Below, piece after piece: positions 16,880-26,600 of a DNA stretch of 64,000 nt. Origin of the DNA: Streptomyces sp. NBC_01210 (GTDB lineage Bacteria; Actinomycetota; Actinomycetes; Streptomycetales; Streptomycetaceae); contig NZ_CP108549.1 of assembly GCF_036010325.1 (NCBI RefSeq), positions 1,798,001-1,862,000 on the forward strand, written 5' to 3'. The notes under the pieces are model-generated. The model was not told the DNA's origin. It did no database searches and saw only the letters and a list, made by a program, of their open reading frames with translations. Made by a program: the position numbers and the translations under genes. Numbering within the stretch: position 1 is the first letter of the stretch; each line of letters begins with the position of its first letter.

Positions 16880-19800
16880 CTAACGTGCGTTGAAGTACTT
16901 GGCTTCGGGGTGGTGGATGACGATGGCGTCGGTGGACTGTTCCGGGTGGAGCTGGAATTCCTCGGACAGCTGGACACCGATCCGCTCGGGCTCCAGCAGG
17001 GTCGCGATCTTCGCGCGGTCCTCCAGATCCGGGCAGGCGCCGTAGCCGAGCGAGAAACGGGCGCCCCGGTACTTCAGCGCGAACATGTCTTCCACATCGG
17101 CGGGGTCCTCGCCGGCGAAACCGAGCTCCGCACGGACCCGGGCGTGCCAGTATTCGGCCAGTGCCTCGGCCAGCTGCACGGACAGGCCGTGCAGTTCGAG
17201 GTAGTCACGGTAGGAGTCGGACGCGAAGAGTTCGGCGGTCGCCTCACCGATCCTGGAGCCGACGGTGACGACCTGCAGACCCACCACGTCCCTCTCGCCG
17301 GACTCCTCGGGACGGAAGAAGTCCGCCAGACACAGCCGGCGGCCACGGCGCTGACGCGGGAAGGAGAACCGGGTCCGCTCGGAACCGTCCTCGTTCAGCA
17401 GGATCAGATCATCGCCCTTGGACACGCAGGGGAAGTAGCCGTAGACCACGGCCGCCTCCAGCAGGTTGCGGGTGTGCAGCTGGTCCAGCCAGCCCCGCAG
17501 CCGCGGCCGGCCCTCGGACTCCACCAGCTCGTCGTAGGTCGGGCCATCGCCGGTACGGGCCTGCTTCAGCCCCCACTGGCCCTTGAACAGCGCGCCTTCG
17601 TCCAGCCAGGACGCGTACTCCTTCAGCTGGATGCCCTTGATCACCCGCGTGCCCCAGAACGGCGGGGCGGGGACCGGGTTGTCGACGGCCACATCGGAGC
17701 GGACCGCACCCTCCTCGGGGCGTTCCTCGATCACCGCGTTCGTGGTGGCCCGCACCCGGCGCTGCTTGAGTTCGGGCAGGACGGCCCCGGGGATGCCGCG
17801 CTTGATGCCGATGAGGGCGTCCATCAGCCGCAGCCCCTCGAACGCATCACGCGCGTAGCGGACTTCGCCCTCGTAGATCTCGTGCAGATCCTGTTCGACA
17901 TAGGCGCGGGTCAGGGCGGCGCCGCCGAGGATGACGGGGTAGTCGGCAGCCAGCTTGCGCTGGTTGAGTTCCTGCAGGTTCTCCTTCATGATCACCGTGG
18001 ACTTCACCAGCAGCCCCGACATGCCGATCACATCGGCCCGGTGCTCCTCCGCGGCCTCCAGGATCGCCGAGACCGGCTGCTTGATCCCCAGGTTGACCAC
18101 GTTGTAGCCGTTGTTGGACAGGATGATGTCGACGAGGTTCTTGCCGATGTCATGGACGTCCCCGCGGACCGTGGCCAGCACGATCGTGCCCTTGCCGTCC
18201 GCGTCCGACTTCTCCATGTGCGGCTCGAGATACGCCACCGCGTTCTTCATCACCTCGGCCGACTGCAACACGAACGGCAGCTGCATCTGACCCGAGCCGA
18301 ACAGCTCACCGACCACCTTCATGCCGTCCAGCAGCGTGTCGTTGACGATCTCCAGCGCCGGACGCGTGACCAGCGCCTCATCCAGGTCCGCCTCCAGGCC
18401 GTTCTTCTCACCATCGATGATGCGGCGCTTGAGCCGCTCCTCCAGCGGCAGCGCAAGCAGCTCCTCGGCCTTGCCCGCCTTCATCGACTTCATATTGACG
18501 CCCTCGAACAGCTCCATGAGCCTCTGCAGGGGGTCATAGCCCTCGGCACGCCGGTCGTAGATCAGATCCAGCGCGACCTGGACCTCCTCCTCCTTCAGCC
18601 GGGCGATCGGCAGGATCTTCGACGCATGCACGATCGCCGAATCCAGACCCGCCTTCACACACTCGTCCAGGAACACCGAGTTCAGCACCACACGGGCCGC
18701 CGGATTCAGCCCGAACGAAATATTCGACAGACCCAGCGTCGTCTGCACCTCGGGATGACGCCGCTTCAGCTCACCAATGGCCCCGATCGTGGCAATGCCG
18801 TCCTTACGGGACTCCTCCTGACCCGTGCAGATCGTGAACGTCAACGTGTCGATGAGAATGTCCGACTCCAGCACACCCCAGTTACCGGTCAGATCCTCAA
18901 TGAGCCGCTCCGCGACCTGGACCTTGTGCTCGACCGTACGGGCCTGGCCCTCCTCATCGATGGTCAGCGCGATCAACGCGGCACCATGCTCCCGGGCCAG
19001 CGCGGTGACCCTCGCGAACCGCGACTCGGGCCCGTCACCGTCCTCATAGTTGACGGAGTTGATGACCGCACGGCCACCCAGCTTCTCCAACCCCGCCCGC
19101 AGCACATCCAGTTCCGTCGAGTCCAGCACGACCGGCAGCGTGGACGCGGTCGCGAACCGGCCCGCCAGCTCCTCCATGTCCGCCACACCATCACGCCCGA
19201 CATAGTCCACACACAGATCCAGCATGTGCGCACCCTCACGGATCTGATCCCGCGCGATCTCGACACAGTCGTCCCAGCGGCCCTCCAGCATCGCCTCACG
19301 GAACTTCTTGCTGCCGTTGGCGTTCGTCCGCTCACCGATCGCCATATACGCCGTGTCCTGACGGAACGGCACCGTCTGATACAACGACGCGGCACCCGGC
19401 TCCGGACGCGGCTCACGCCGCGTGGGCACCAGATCCCGCACCCGCTCCACAACCTGACGCAAATGCTCCGGCGTCGTACCGCAGCACCCACCCACCAGCG
19501 ACAGCCCGTATTCGCGTACGAACGTCTCCTGCGCATCCGCCAGCTCACCCGCCGACAGCGGATAGTGCGCACCGTTCCTGCCCAGCACCGGCAGACCCGC
19601 ATTGGGCATGCACGACAGCGGGATCCGCGAGTGCCGGGCCAGATAACGCAGATGCTCACTCATCTCCGCCGGACCCGTCGCGCAGTTCAACCCGATCATG
19701 TCGATACCCAGCGGCTCCAGCGCCGTCAGCGCCGCACCGATCTCCGAACCCAGCAGCATCGTCCCGGTCGTCTCCACCGTCACCGAGCAGATGACCGGAA

Positions 19801-20392
19801 GGTTCGTGCCGGTCGCCTCCAGAGCCCGCCGGGCACCGAGAATCGCAGCCTTCGTCTGCAGCAGATCCTGCGTCGTCTCCACCAGCAGCGCATCCGCACC
19901 ACCGGCGATCATGCCCTCCGCGTTCTGCTGGTAGGCGTCCCGCAGCTTCACATACGGCGCATGACCCAGCGTCGGCAGCTTCGTACCCGGCCCCATCGAA
20001 CCCAGCACCCACCGCTGCCGCCCACTCGACACCGTGAACTCGTCCGCCACCTCACGCGCGATCCGCGCCCCCGACTCCGACAGCTCGAAAACCCGCCCGG
20101 GAATGTCGTACTCCGCCAACGCAGCAAAATTTGCGCCGAACGTGTTCGTCTCCACGCAGTCCACCCCGACCGCGAAGTACTCCTCATGCACCGACCGCAC
20201 AATGTCCGGACGCGTCACATTGAGGACCTCGTTACACCCCTCGAGATTCTCAAAATCCTCAAGCGTCGGATCCTGCGCCTGCAACATCGTGCCCATCGCA
20301 CCATCAGCCACCACCACACGCGTGGCAAGCGCCTCACGGAGGGCGTCGATTCGGGTCCGGCTGTCGGCGGAGGGGGTCGGCAACGAGGCCAT
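16880..20392 (-). CDS. metH: cobalamin-dependent methionine synthase
   Basis: MetH moves the methyl group of 5-methyltetrahydrofolate to homocysteine through methylcobalamin, making methionine. The 1170-residue protein has all four modules. First is the homocysteine domain with its zinc cysteines (distal pair in LVGGCCGTTPEHLR), then the pterin domain (MAIGERTNANGSKKFREAM...). The cobalamin module follows with DVHDIGKN, where His747 is the lower axial ligand, and last is the C-terminal reactivation domain with its SAM-binding Arg region (YRGARFSLGYGACPDLEDR). The ATG at 20392 follows GGGAGCACATCC; the open frame upstream lies in the intergenic region and gylR antisense. I saw no convincing cobalamin riboswitch in the 240 bp upstream. 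The gene ends at a palindromic terminator. Confidence 0.97.
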   Translation of the reverse strand: MASLPTPSADSRTRIDALREALATRVVVADGAMGTMLQAQDPTLEDFENLEGCNEVLNVTRPDIVRSVHEEYFAVGVDCVETNTFGANFAALAEYDIPGRVFELSESGARIAREVADEFTVSSGRQRWVLGSMGPGTKLPTLGHAPYVKLRDAYQQNAEGMIAGGADALLVETTQDLLQTKAAILGARRALEATGTNLPVICSVTVETTGTMLLGSEIGAALTALEPLGIDMIGLNCATGPAEMSEHLRYLARHSRIPLSCMPNAGLPVLGRNGAHYPLSAGELADAQETFVREYGLSLVGGCCGTTPEHLRQVVERVRDLVPTRREPRPEPGAASLYQTVPFRQDTAYMAIGERTNANGSKKFREAMLEGRWDDCVEIARDQIREGAHMLDLCVDYVGRDGVADMEELAGRFATASTLPVVLDSTELDVLRAGLEKLGGRAVINSVNYEDGDGPESRFARVTALAREHGAALIALTIDEEGQARTVEHKVQVAERLIEDLTGNWGVLESDILIDTLTFTICTGQEESRKDGIATIGAIGELKRRHPEVQTTLGLSNISFGLNPAARVVLNSVFLDECVKAGLDSAIVHASKILPIARLKEEEVQVALDLIYDRRAEGYDPLQRLMELFEGVNMKSMKAGKAEELLALPLEERLKRRIIDGEKNGLEADLDEALVTRPALEIVNDTLLDGMKVVGELFGSGQMQLPFVLQSAEVMKNAVAYLEPHMEKSDADGKGTIVLATVRGDVHDIGKNLVDIILSNNGYNVVNLGIKQPVSAILEAAEEHRADVIGMSGLLVKSTVIMKENLQELNQRKLAADYPVILGGAALTRAYVEQDLHEIYEGEVRYARDAFEGLRLMDALIGIKRGIPGAVLPELKQRRVRATTNAVIEERPEEGAVRSDVAVDNPVPAPPFWGTRVIKGIQLKEYASWLDEGALFKGQWGLKQARTGDGPTYDELVESEGRPRLRGWLDQLHTRNLLEAAVVYGYFPCVSKGDDLILLNEDGSERTRFSFPRQRRGRRLCLADFFRPEESGERDVVGLQVVTVGSRIGEATAELFASDSYRDYLELHGLSVQLAEALAEYWHARVRAELGFAGEDPADVEDMFALKYRGARFSLGYGACPDLEDRAKIATLLEPERIGVQLSEEFQLHPEQSTDAIVIHHPEAKYFNAR

Positions 20393-20586
20393 GGATGTGC
20401 TCCCAGGGATGCGACGGCTGTCGGCTTTGCGTCTTCCGGTGGAAGGCGCACGGAGCCAGAGTAGCCGGGCGGACGGTTGTGGGCGCGGGCGTCCCACGGG
20501 GCGGACTCCTTCCTCCTTTCGGGCTCTGTGATGCCTTTTGGTCGTTGAGTACTCCCTCTGCGGTGACCAAGGTCGACATCGAGCGA

Positions 20587-20607
20587 TAGTGTTCGGCATT
20601 GTCGAAC
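20587..20607 (+). promoter_or_regulatory. gylR promoter -10 and GylR-type operator
   Basis: The near-palindrome GTTCGGCATTGTCGAAC (20591-20607) overlaps a TAGTGT -10-like box (20587-20592) upstream of gylR. The same core, TCGGCATTGTCGAAC, recurs before glpF at 21499-21513. By analogy with the S. coelicolor gyl operon this is probably the autoregulatory GylR site. Confidence 0.65.
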
Positions 20608-20629
20608 TGCAGTGGAGAAGGGCCGACCA

Positions 20630-21394
20630 ATGGCGAAGAACATCCAGTCGCTCGAACGAGCGGCGGCGATGCTGCGACTGCTCGCCGGCGGAGAACGCCG
20701 ACTGGGCTTGTCCGACATCGCTTCGTCGCTGGATCTGGCCAAGGGCACCGCCCACGGCATTCTGCGCACGCTCCAGGCCGAGGGCTTCGTCGAGCAGGAC
20801 CCGGCGTCCGGCCGTTACCAGCTGGGGGCGGAGCTCCTGCGGCTCGGCAACAGCTACCTCGACGTGCACGAGCTGCGCGCCCGCGCCCTCGTCTGGACGG
20901 ACGACCTGGCGCGCTCCAGCGGTGAGAGCGTCCACCTCGGGGTGCTGCACCAGCACGGCGTTCTGATCATCCACCACGTCTTCCGGCCGGACGACAGCCG
21001 CCAGGTCCTGGAGGTGGGGGCCATGCAGCCGTTGCACTCCACCGCACTCGGGAAGGTGCTCTCGGCGTACGACCCGGTGGCGCACAGCGAAGCGATGGAG
21101 GTCGAACGCAAGGTCTTCACGCCGCGGACCGTCACGGGCCCGGAGGACTTCGAGTCGGTGCTCGACCATGCGAGGGCGCGCGGCTGGGCGGCCGACATGG
21201 AAGAGACCTGGGAGGGCGTCGCCTCGGTGGCCGCGCCCATCCACGACCGGCGCCGCATGCCGGTGGGCGCGGTGGCCATCACGGGCGCGGTCGAGCGCGT
21301 CTGCAACGCCGACGAGGTGCGGTCCGAGCTGGTCGCGGCGGTACGGGACTGTGCCCGCGCGGTCTCCAGGGATCTGGGCGCCCAGCGCTTCTGA
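20630..21394 (+). CDS. gylR: IclR-family regulator of the glycerol operon
   Basis: GylR is the glycerol-responsive repressor of the gyl (glpFKD) operon. The 254-residue protein has an N-terminal winged helix-turn-helix (LLAGGERRLGLSDIASSLDLAKGTAHGILRTLQ) and a C-terminal IclR effector domain (MQPLHSTALGKVLSAYDP...GWAADMEETWEGVASVAAPI). The start is the ATG at 20630 after GGAGAAGG; an upstream in-frame GTG overlaps that site. It is immediately upstream of glpF on the same strand, and both promoters carry matching near-palindromes, which supports autoregulation plus control of the operon. Loss of repression presumably follows binding of glycerol 3-phosphate. Confidence 0.93.
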   Translation: MAKNIQSLERAAAMLRLLAGGERRLGLSDIASSLDLAKGTAHGILRTLQAEGFVEQDPASGRYQLGAELLRLGNSYLDVHELRARALVWTDDLARSSGESVHLGVLHQHGVLIIHHVFRPDDSRQVLEVGAMQPLHSTALGKVLSAYDPVAHSEAMEVERKVFTPRTVTGPEDFESVLDHARARGWAADMEETWEGVASVAAPIHDRRRMPVGAVAITGAVERVCNADEVRSELVAAVRDCARAVSRDLGAQRF

Positions 21395-21496
21395 GCGGCG
21401 TTTCAGCACGGTTTGGCTCTTCGTGGATAACGATCGAGTTTTCGGCCACGGAACCCTTGACGTCGTGTTAACACCAGGGCAAAACTGCCGTGCATC

Positions 21497-21513
21497 GGTC
21501 GGCATTGTCGAAC
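21497..21513 (+). promoter_or_regulatory. GylR-type operator before glpF
   Basis: GGTCGGCATTGTCGAAC matches the gylR site in 16 of 17 positions. A TAGGGT -10-like box follows at 21533-21538, so the operator would cover the -35 side of the glpF promoter. Confidence 0.65.
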
Positions 21514-21638
21514 ACCTACCGGCAATACGCGCTAGGGTGTGACAACGCCAGGGCCGGCAAACGCCCTCACCTGAGGGCGCGGACCACCGGAGGGACCCGG
21601 GGTTCGCTTTCCCTGGACGAAGGACAAAGGAGTCGCGG

Positions 21639-22427
21639 GTGTCCAACTCCGACATCTTCATCGGCGAGATCATTGGTACCGCCGTACTCATCCTGCTCGG
21701 TGGTGGCGTGGTCGCCGCCGTCGTACTCAAGCGCTCGAAGGCGCAGAACGCCGGCTGGCTGGCGATCACCTTCGGGTGGGGATTCGCGGTCATGACCGCG
21801 GTCTACATGACGGGCACTCTTTCCGGCGCCCACCTCAACCCTGCGGTCACCGTCGGCATCGCGATCAAGGACGGGGACTGGAGCAATGTTCCGGTCTACC
21901 TCGCCGGACAGCTGCTCGGCGCCATGATCGGCGCCACTCTGGTCTGGATCGCGTACTACGGACAGTTCCAGGCCCACCTCACGGACCCGGAGATCATCTC
22001 CGCGGCGCCGCACGAGGAAGGCCTGGTCAGCGAGGAGGCCGCACCGAAGGCCGGACCGGTACTCGGCGTCTTCTCCACCGGCCCCGAGGTCCGGGTCGTG
22101 TGGCAGAACCTGGCCACCGAGATCATCGGCACCACGGTGCTCGTGCTTGCGGTCCTGACCCAGGGCCTCAACGACAGCGGCAAGGGTCTCGGCGTCATCG
22201 GCGCACTGATCACCGCGTTCGTCGTCGTCGGTATCGGCCTCTCGCTCGGCGGACCGACGGGCTACGCCATCAACCCGGCCCGCGACCTGGGCCCGCGCAT
22301 AGTGCACGCGCTGCTGCCGCTGCCCAACAAGGGCGGCTCGGACTGGGGCTACGCCTGGATCCCGGTTGTCGGCCCGCTGATCGGCGGCGCCCTCGCAGCA
22401 GGTATCTACAACCTCGCGTTCGCCTAA
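21639..22427 (+). CDS. glpF: glycerol facilitator (MIP family)
   Basis: This is an aquaglyceroporin that lets glycerol diffuse into the cell. The 262-residue protein has six predicted membrane helices and the two half-helix signatures [12 protein letters not shown] and [13 protein letters not shown], whose Asp after the second NPAR is typical of glycerol channels rather than pure aquaporins. A loop of about 40 residues ([27 protein letters not shown]) is longer than in E. coli. The start is GTG. It is the first gene of glpF-glpK-glpD, with glpK 30 bp downstream. Confidence 0.95.
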   Translation: MSNSDIFIGEIIGTAVLILLGGGVVAAVVLKRSKAQNAGWLAITFGWGFAVMTAVYMTGTLSGAHLNPAVTVGIAIKDGDWSNVPVYLAGQLLGAMIGATLVWIAYYGQFQAHLTDPEIISAAPHEEGLVSEEAAPKAGPVLGVFSTGPEVRVVWQNLATEIIGTTVLVLAVLTQGLNDSGKGLGVIGALITAFVVVGIGLSLGGPTGYAINPARDLGPRIVHALLPLPNKGGSDWGYAWIPVVGPLIGGALAAGIYNLAFA

Positions 22428-22457
22428 GCCGACCCTCTGACCTCGCAGGAGCACTCC

Positions 22458-23993
22458 GTGACCGACACACACACCACCGGCCCGTTCATCGCGGCCATCG
22501 ACCAGGGCACCACCTCCAGCCGCTGCATCGTCTTCGACACGGATGGCCGGATCGTCTCGGTCGACCAGAAGGAGCACGAGCAGATCTTCCCGAAGCCGGG
22601 CTGGGTGGAGCACAACGCCGCCGAGATCTGGACCAATGTCCAGGAGGTCGTCGACAGCGCGGTCGCGAAGGCGGGCATCACCGCCGCCGACGTCAAGGCC
22701 ATCGGCATCACCAACCAGCGCGAGACCACCGTCCTCTGGGACAAGAACACCGGTGAGCCGGTGCACAACGCCCTGGTCTGGCAGGACACCCGTACCGACG
22801 CTCTCTGCAAGGAGCTCGGCCGCAACGTCGGCCAGGACCGTTTCCGCCGCGAGACAGGCCTGCCCCTGGCCTCGTACTTCGCCGGCCCGAAGATCCGCTG
22901 GCTGCTGGACAACGTCGAGGGCCTGCGCGAGCGCGCCGAGCGCGGCGAGATCCTCTTCGGCACCATGGACTCCTGGGTCATCTGGAACCTGACCGGCGGC
23001 GTCAACGGCGGCGTGCACGTCACCGACGTCACCAACGCCTCGCGCACCATGCTGATGAACCTGCACACCCTCGACTGGGACGAGAAGATCCTCCAGTCGA
23101 TGGAGGTCCCGGCCGCGGTGCTGCCGGAGATCCGTTCCTCCGCCGAGGTGTACGGGACCGCCAAGAGCGGCGCCCTCGCCGGTGTGCCGGTCGCCTCGGC
23201 GCTCGGTGACCAGCAGGCGGCGCTGTTCGGCCAGACCTGTTTCTCCGAGGGCGAGGCCAAGTCGACGTACGGCACCGGCACCTTCATGCTGATGAACACC
23301 GGTCACGAGCCCGTCAACTCGTACAACGGCCTGCTGACGACCGTCGGCTACCGGATCGGCGACCAGGCACCGGTGTACGCCCTCGAGGGTTCCATCGCCG
23401 TCACCGGTTCGCTGGTGCAGTGGATGCGCGACCAGATGGGCCTGATCAACTCCGCGGCCGAGATCGAGACGCTCGCCTCCTCCGTCGAGGACAACGGCGG
23501 CGCGTACTTCGTGCCGGCCTTCTCCGGGCTCTTCGCGCCGTACTGGCGTCCCGACGCCCGCGGTGTGATCGCCGGTCTGACCCGCTATGTCACCAAGGCG
23601 CACATCGCCCGCGCCGTTCTCGAGGCCACCGCCTGGCAGACCCGCGAGATCAGTGACGCCATGACCAAGGACTCCGGCGTCGAGCTGACCGCGCTCAAGG
23701 TCGACGGCGGCATGACCTCCAACAACCTGCTGATGCAGACCCTCTCGGACTTCCTGGACGCACCGGTGGTGCGCCCGATGGTCGCCGAGACGACCTGCCT
23801 CGGCGCTGCCTACGCCGCCGGTCTTGCCGTCGGCTACTGGCCGGACACCGACGCGCTGCGCGCCAACTGGCGCCGGGCCGCCGAGTGGACCCCCCACATG
23901 GATGCGGACCAACGGGACCGCGAGTACAAGAGCTGGCTCAAGGCCGTCGAGCGGACCATGGGCTGGCTCGAAGACGACGCTGACGAGGAGTAA
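22458..23993 (+). CDS. glpK: glycerol kinase
   Basis: GlpK phosphorylates glycerol with ATP to sn-glycerol 3-phosphate, trapping it in the cell. The 511-residue FGGY-family protein shows the N-terminal ATPase fold motif [18 protein letters not shown], the substrate loop [16 protein letters not shown], and the C-terminal nucleotide motif [21 protein letters not shown]. It starts at GTG after GCAGGAGCACTCC. It lies between glpF and glpD with only 6 nt to glpD, so translation is probably coupled within the GylR-controlled operon. Confidence 0.97.
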   Translation: MTDTHTTGPFIAAIDQGTTSSRCIVFDTDGRIVSVDQKEHEQIFPKPGWVEHNAAEIWTNVQEVVDSAVAKAGITAADVKAIGITNQRETTVLWDKNTGEPVHNALVWQDTRTDALCKELGRNVGQDRFRRETGLPLASYFAGPKIRWLLDNVEGLRERAERGEILFGTMDSWVIWNLTGGVNGGVHVTDVTNASRTMLMNLHTLDWDEKILQSMEVPAAVLPEIRSSAEVYGTAKSGALAGVPVASALGDQQAALFGQTCFSEGEAKSTYGTGTFMLMNTGHEPVNSYNGLLTTVGYRIGDQAPVYALEGSIAVTGSLVQWMRDQMGLINSAAEIETLASSVEDNGGAYFVPAFSGLFAPYWRPDARGVIAGLTRYVTKAHIARAVLEATAWQTREISDAMTKDSGVELTALKVDGGMTSNNLLMQTLSDFLDAPVVRPMVAETTCLGAAYAAGLAVGYWPDTDALRANWRRAAEWTPHMDADQRDREYKSWLKAVERTMGWLEDDADEE

Positions 23994-23999
23994 ATCAAG

Positions 24000-25610
24000 A
24001 TGACCACCCTGCAGAGCGTCCCTGCCCTGGGGACGCACCCGGCCTCCGGCTCCCTTCCGAGCCGCGCCGAGACTCGGGAGCAGCTTTCCAAGGCGACGTA
24101 CGACCTCCTGGTGATCGGCGGCGGCATCCTGGGCATCTCCACCGCCTGGCATGCGGCGCAGTCCGGGCTGCGGGTGGCTCTGGTGGACGCCGGCGACTTC
24201 GCCGGCGCCACCTCCTCCGCCTCCTCCAAGCTTCTCCACGGCGGTCTGCGCTATCTGCAGACCGGCGCGGTGAAGCTGGTCGCGGAGAACCACTTCGAGC
24301 GGCGCGCGGTCTCCCGTCAGGTGGCCCCGCACCTGGCCAACCCGCTCACCTTCTATCTGCCGGTCTACAAGGGCGGACCGCACGGCGCGGCGAAGCTCGG
24401 CGCGGGCGTCTTCGCCTACTCCGCGCTCTCGGCGTTCGGTGACGGCGTCGGCCATGTGATCAGCGCGAACAAGGCGCAGCGTGATGTTCCCGAGCTGCGC
24501 ACGGAGGGCCTGAAGGCCGTTGCCGTGTACGGCGACGACCAGATGAACGACTCCCGGATGGCGCTGATGACGGTGCGTGCGGCCGTCGAGTCGGGCGCCA
24601 CCGTTCTCAACCACGCCGAGGTCACCGGGCTGCGCTTCACCAAGGGCCGGGTCACGGGCGCGGAGCTCAAGGACCGTCTGGACGGTACCGAGTTCGGTGT
24701 CACGGCCCGTCTGGTGCTCAACGCCACCGGTCCGTGGGTCGACCACCTGCGCCGGATGGAGAACCCGGACGCGGCTCCGTCCATCCGTCTCTCCAAGGGC
24801 GCGCACCTGGTGCTCAAGCGGACCTCGCCGTGGAAGGCCGCGCTGGCGACCCCGATCGACAAGTACCGCATCACCTTCGCCCTCCCCTGGGAGGACATGC
24901 TGCTGCTCGGTACGACGGACGAGGTGTACGAGGGCGACCCGGCGGATGTCGCGGTCAACGAGAAGGACACCGCGCAGATCCTGGACGAGGCCGCGTTCTC
25001 CATCCGGGACCAGCAGCTGTCGCGCGATCTGATCACTTACTCCTTCGCGGGCCTGCGGGTGCTGCCGGGCGGTCCCGGCGACACCTCGAAGGCAAAGCGC
25101 GAGACGGTCGTCACCGAAGGCCGCGGCGGCATGCTGTCGGTGGCCGGCGGCAAGTGGACGACCTTCCGCCACATCGGCCGTACGGTGATGAACAAGCTGG
25201 CCGCCCTGCCCGGGCAGCCGCTGGCCGAGGACATGGAGCCGATCGCGCATCTGCCGAAGAAGCTCCCGCTGCCCGGGATAGCCAACCCGAACGCGGTCGC
25301 CCACCGGCTGCTCGTCGACGGCGGCACACCGGGCCCGCGGATGGCGGCCGACACGGCCCGTCACCTCGCCACCCACTACGGTTCGCTGTCCTTCGACATC
25401 GCACGCCTGGCCAACGAGAACCCGGCGCTCGCCGAGCGCATCCACCCGGACGCGCCGGAGATCTGGGCGCAGGTCGTGTACGCGCGTGACCACGAGTGGG
25501 CCGAGACGGCGGACGATGTGCTGCGTCGCCGTACGACGCTGACGATCCGCGGTCTGGCGACGGACGAGATCCGCGGGAAGGTCGACAAGCTGCTGATCGA
25601 CAAGGCGTAA
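24000..25610 (+). CDS. glpD: aerobic glycerol-3-phosphate dehydrogenase
   Basis: GlpD is a membrane-associated FAD enzyme that oxidises glycerol 3-phosphate to dihydroxyacetone phosphate and passes electrons to the quinone pool. The 536-residue protein begins with an FAD-binding Rossmann motif (LLVIGGGILGISTAWHAAQSG) and the glycerophosphate dehydrogenase signature around SSKLLHGGLRYLQTG. A C-terminal region rich in helices (YARDHEWAETADDVLRRRTTL) is typical of GlpD. It is the last gene of the operon and is followed by a 16-bp stem terminator. Confidence 0.95.
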   Translation: MTTLQSVPALGTHPASGSLPSRAETREQLSKATYDLLVIGGGILGISTAWHAAQSGLRVALVDAGDFAGATSSASSKLLHGGLRYLQTGAVKLVAENHFERRAVSRQVAPHLANPLTFYLPVYKGGPHGAAKLGAGVFAYSALSAFGDGVGHVISANKAQRDVPELRTEGLKAVAVYGDDQMNDSRMALMTVRAAVESGATVLNHAEVTGLRFTKGRVTGAELKDRLDGTEFGVTARLVLNATGPWVDHLRRMENPDAAPSIRLSKGAHLVLKRTSPWKAALATPIDKYRITFALPWEDMLLLGTTDEVYEGDPADVAVNEKDTAQILDEAAFSIRDQQLSRDLITYSFAGLRVLPGGPGDTSKAKRETVVTEGRGGMLSVAGGKWTTFRHIGRTVMNKLAALPGQPLAEDMEPIAHLPKKLPLPGIANPNAVAHRLLVDGGTPGPRMAADTARHLATHYGSLSFDIARLANENPALAERIHPDAPEIWAQVVYARDHEWAETADDVLRRRTTLTIRGLATDEIRGKVDKLLIDKA

Positions 25611-25633
25611 CAGACGGCACTTGTATGGCACGG

Positions 25634-25667
25634 GTAAGGGGCGGCCTCCTTGGAGGCCGCCCCTTAC
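25634..25667. terminator. terminator of the glp operon
   Basis: A perfect 16-bp stem (GTAAGGGGCGGCCTCC) with a 2-nt loop begins 23 nt after the glpD stop. Confidence 0.9.
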
Positions 25668-25795
25668 TTGATCTGCGGTCGATCACGGTGGACGGTTTCG
25701 GGCTCGATCGGGCGGAACAGATGGAAACCCTGCATCGATTTTCCGAGGAGATCGCCCCGATCATACGGAAGGAGGTTCCGACCACCCTCTGGGAC

Positions 25796-25823
25796 GCATA
25801 ATGGGTGCCGATACATCGGATGT
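25796..25823 (+). promoter_or_regulatory. autoregulatory operator of the fuconate-type GntR regulator
   Basis: A CATAAT -10-like box (25796-25801) is followed by the perfect 11-bp palindrome ACATCGGATGT (25813-25823). The 12-mer ATACATCGGATG of this site recurs on the minus strand at the promoter of the sugar catabolic operon (32353-32364). Confidence 0.65.
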
Positions 25824-25836
25824 CTGGAGGTCGCCC

Positions 25837-26508
25837 ATGGCTGTCACCGACGAGGCCATCGAGAAGATCAAGGGAATGATCGTCTCGGGCGCGCTGCGCC
25901 CCGGCGACCGCCTCCCCAAGGAGAGCGAACTCGCCGCCGAGCTGGGGCTGTCCCGCAACTCACTGCGGGAGGCGGTACGCGCGCTGTCGCTGATCCGCAT
26001 CCTGGATGTACGGCAGGGTGACGGCACCTATGTGACCAGCCTGGACCCGCAGTTGCTGCTGGAGGCGCTGAGCTTCGTCGTGGACTTCCACCGGGACGAC
26101 ACGGTGCTGGAGTTCCTGGCCGTACGCCGCATCCTGGAACCGGCCGCCACGGCGATGGCCGCCACCCGGATCAGCGAGAGCGAACTGGACGTACTGAACG
26201 CCCAGCTGGACGCGCTCGGCCCGCAGCCCTCGGTGGAGGAACTGGTCGCCGCCGACCTGGAATTCCACCGCGGCATCGTCCAGACCTCGGGCAATTCGGT
26301 GCTCTGCTCACTGCTGGACGGGCTCTCCGGACCGACCACCCGGGCGAGGGTCTGGCGCGGGCTGACGCAGGAGGACGCGGTCAGCCGTACGCTCCACGAG
26401 CACCGGGCGATCCTGTCGGCCCTCCGCGACCGCGACGCGGAGGCGGCGAAGTCGTGGGCGACGGTGCATATCGCGAGCGTGGAGCAGTGGCTGAGGTCAA
26501 CGCTGTAG
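25837..26508 (+). CDS. FadR/GntR-family regulator of the adjacent sugar operon
   Basis: This is a ligand-controlled repressor. The 223-residue protein has a GntR winged helix (RPGDRLPKESELAAELGLSRNSLREAVRALSLI) and an FCD-type helical effector domain with metal-binding-type residues (EFLAVRRILEPAATAMA...DLEFHRGIVQTSGN...HEHRAILSALRDRD). I chose ATG 25837, which follows GGAGG at 6 nt; a GTG/ATG at 25801 would run through the operator. The shared ACATCGGATG sites before this gene and before the dehydratase gene point to control of the 26.6-32.3 kb operon, probably with an aldonate or related sugar acid as inducer. Confidence 0.88.
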   Translation: MAVTDEAIEKIKGMIVSGALRPGDRLPKESELAAELGLSRNSLREAVRALSLIRILDVRQGDGTYVTSLDPQLLLEALSFVVDFHRDDTVLEFLAVRRILEPAATAMAATRISESELDVLNAQLDALGPQPSVEELVAADLEFHRGIVQTSGNSVLCSLLDGLSGPTTRARVWRGLTQEDAVSRTLHEHRAILSALRDRDAEAAKSWATVHIASVEQWLRSTL

Positions 26509-26567
26509 CGGGGGCTCCGCCCCGAACCCCCACGCCTCAATCGCCGGCGGGGCTTGATCCGCCCGGG
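26509..26567. repeat. dispersed Streptomyces intergenic repeat, copy 1
   Basis: A 59-bp hairpin-rich element (GGGGGCTCCGC..., then CCTCAATCGC and GGGCTTGATC) starts right after the regulator stop codon. A diverged copy lies at 63862-63920. It lies between convergent 3' ends and may act as a terminator. Confidence 0.65.
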
Positions 26568-26600
26568 AACAAGCCCCCGCAGCGGCCCCGCCCCGCCCCG

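Noticed and set aside
16910..20464. A 1184-codon plus-strand open frame opposite metH
   Set aside because: It is an Arg/Leu/His-rich shadow of the strongly supported metH gene.
20393..20611. Possible cobalamin, SAM or SAH riboswitch upstream of metH
   Set aside because: I looked for the B12 box and for conserved SAM/SAH aptamer cores on the minus strand and found no convincing match; a covariance-model search would settle it.
21567..25631. A 1354-codon minus-strand open frame opposite glpF-glpK-glpD
   Set aside because: It spans three well-defined genes in antisense and has shadow-type composition.
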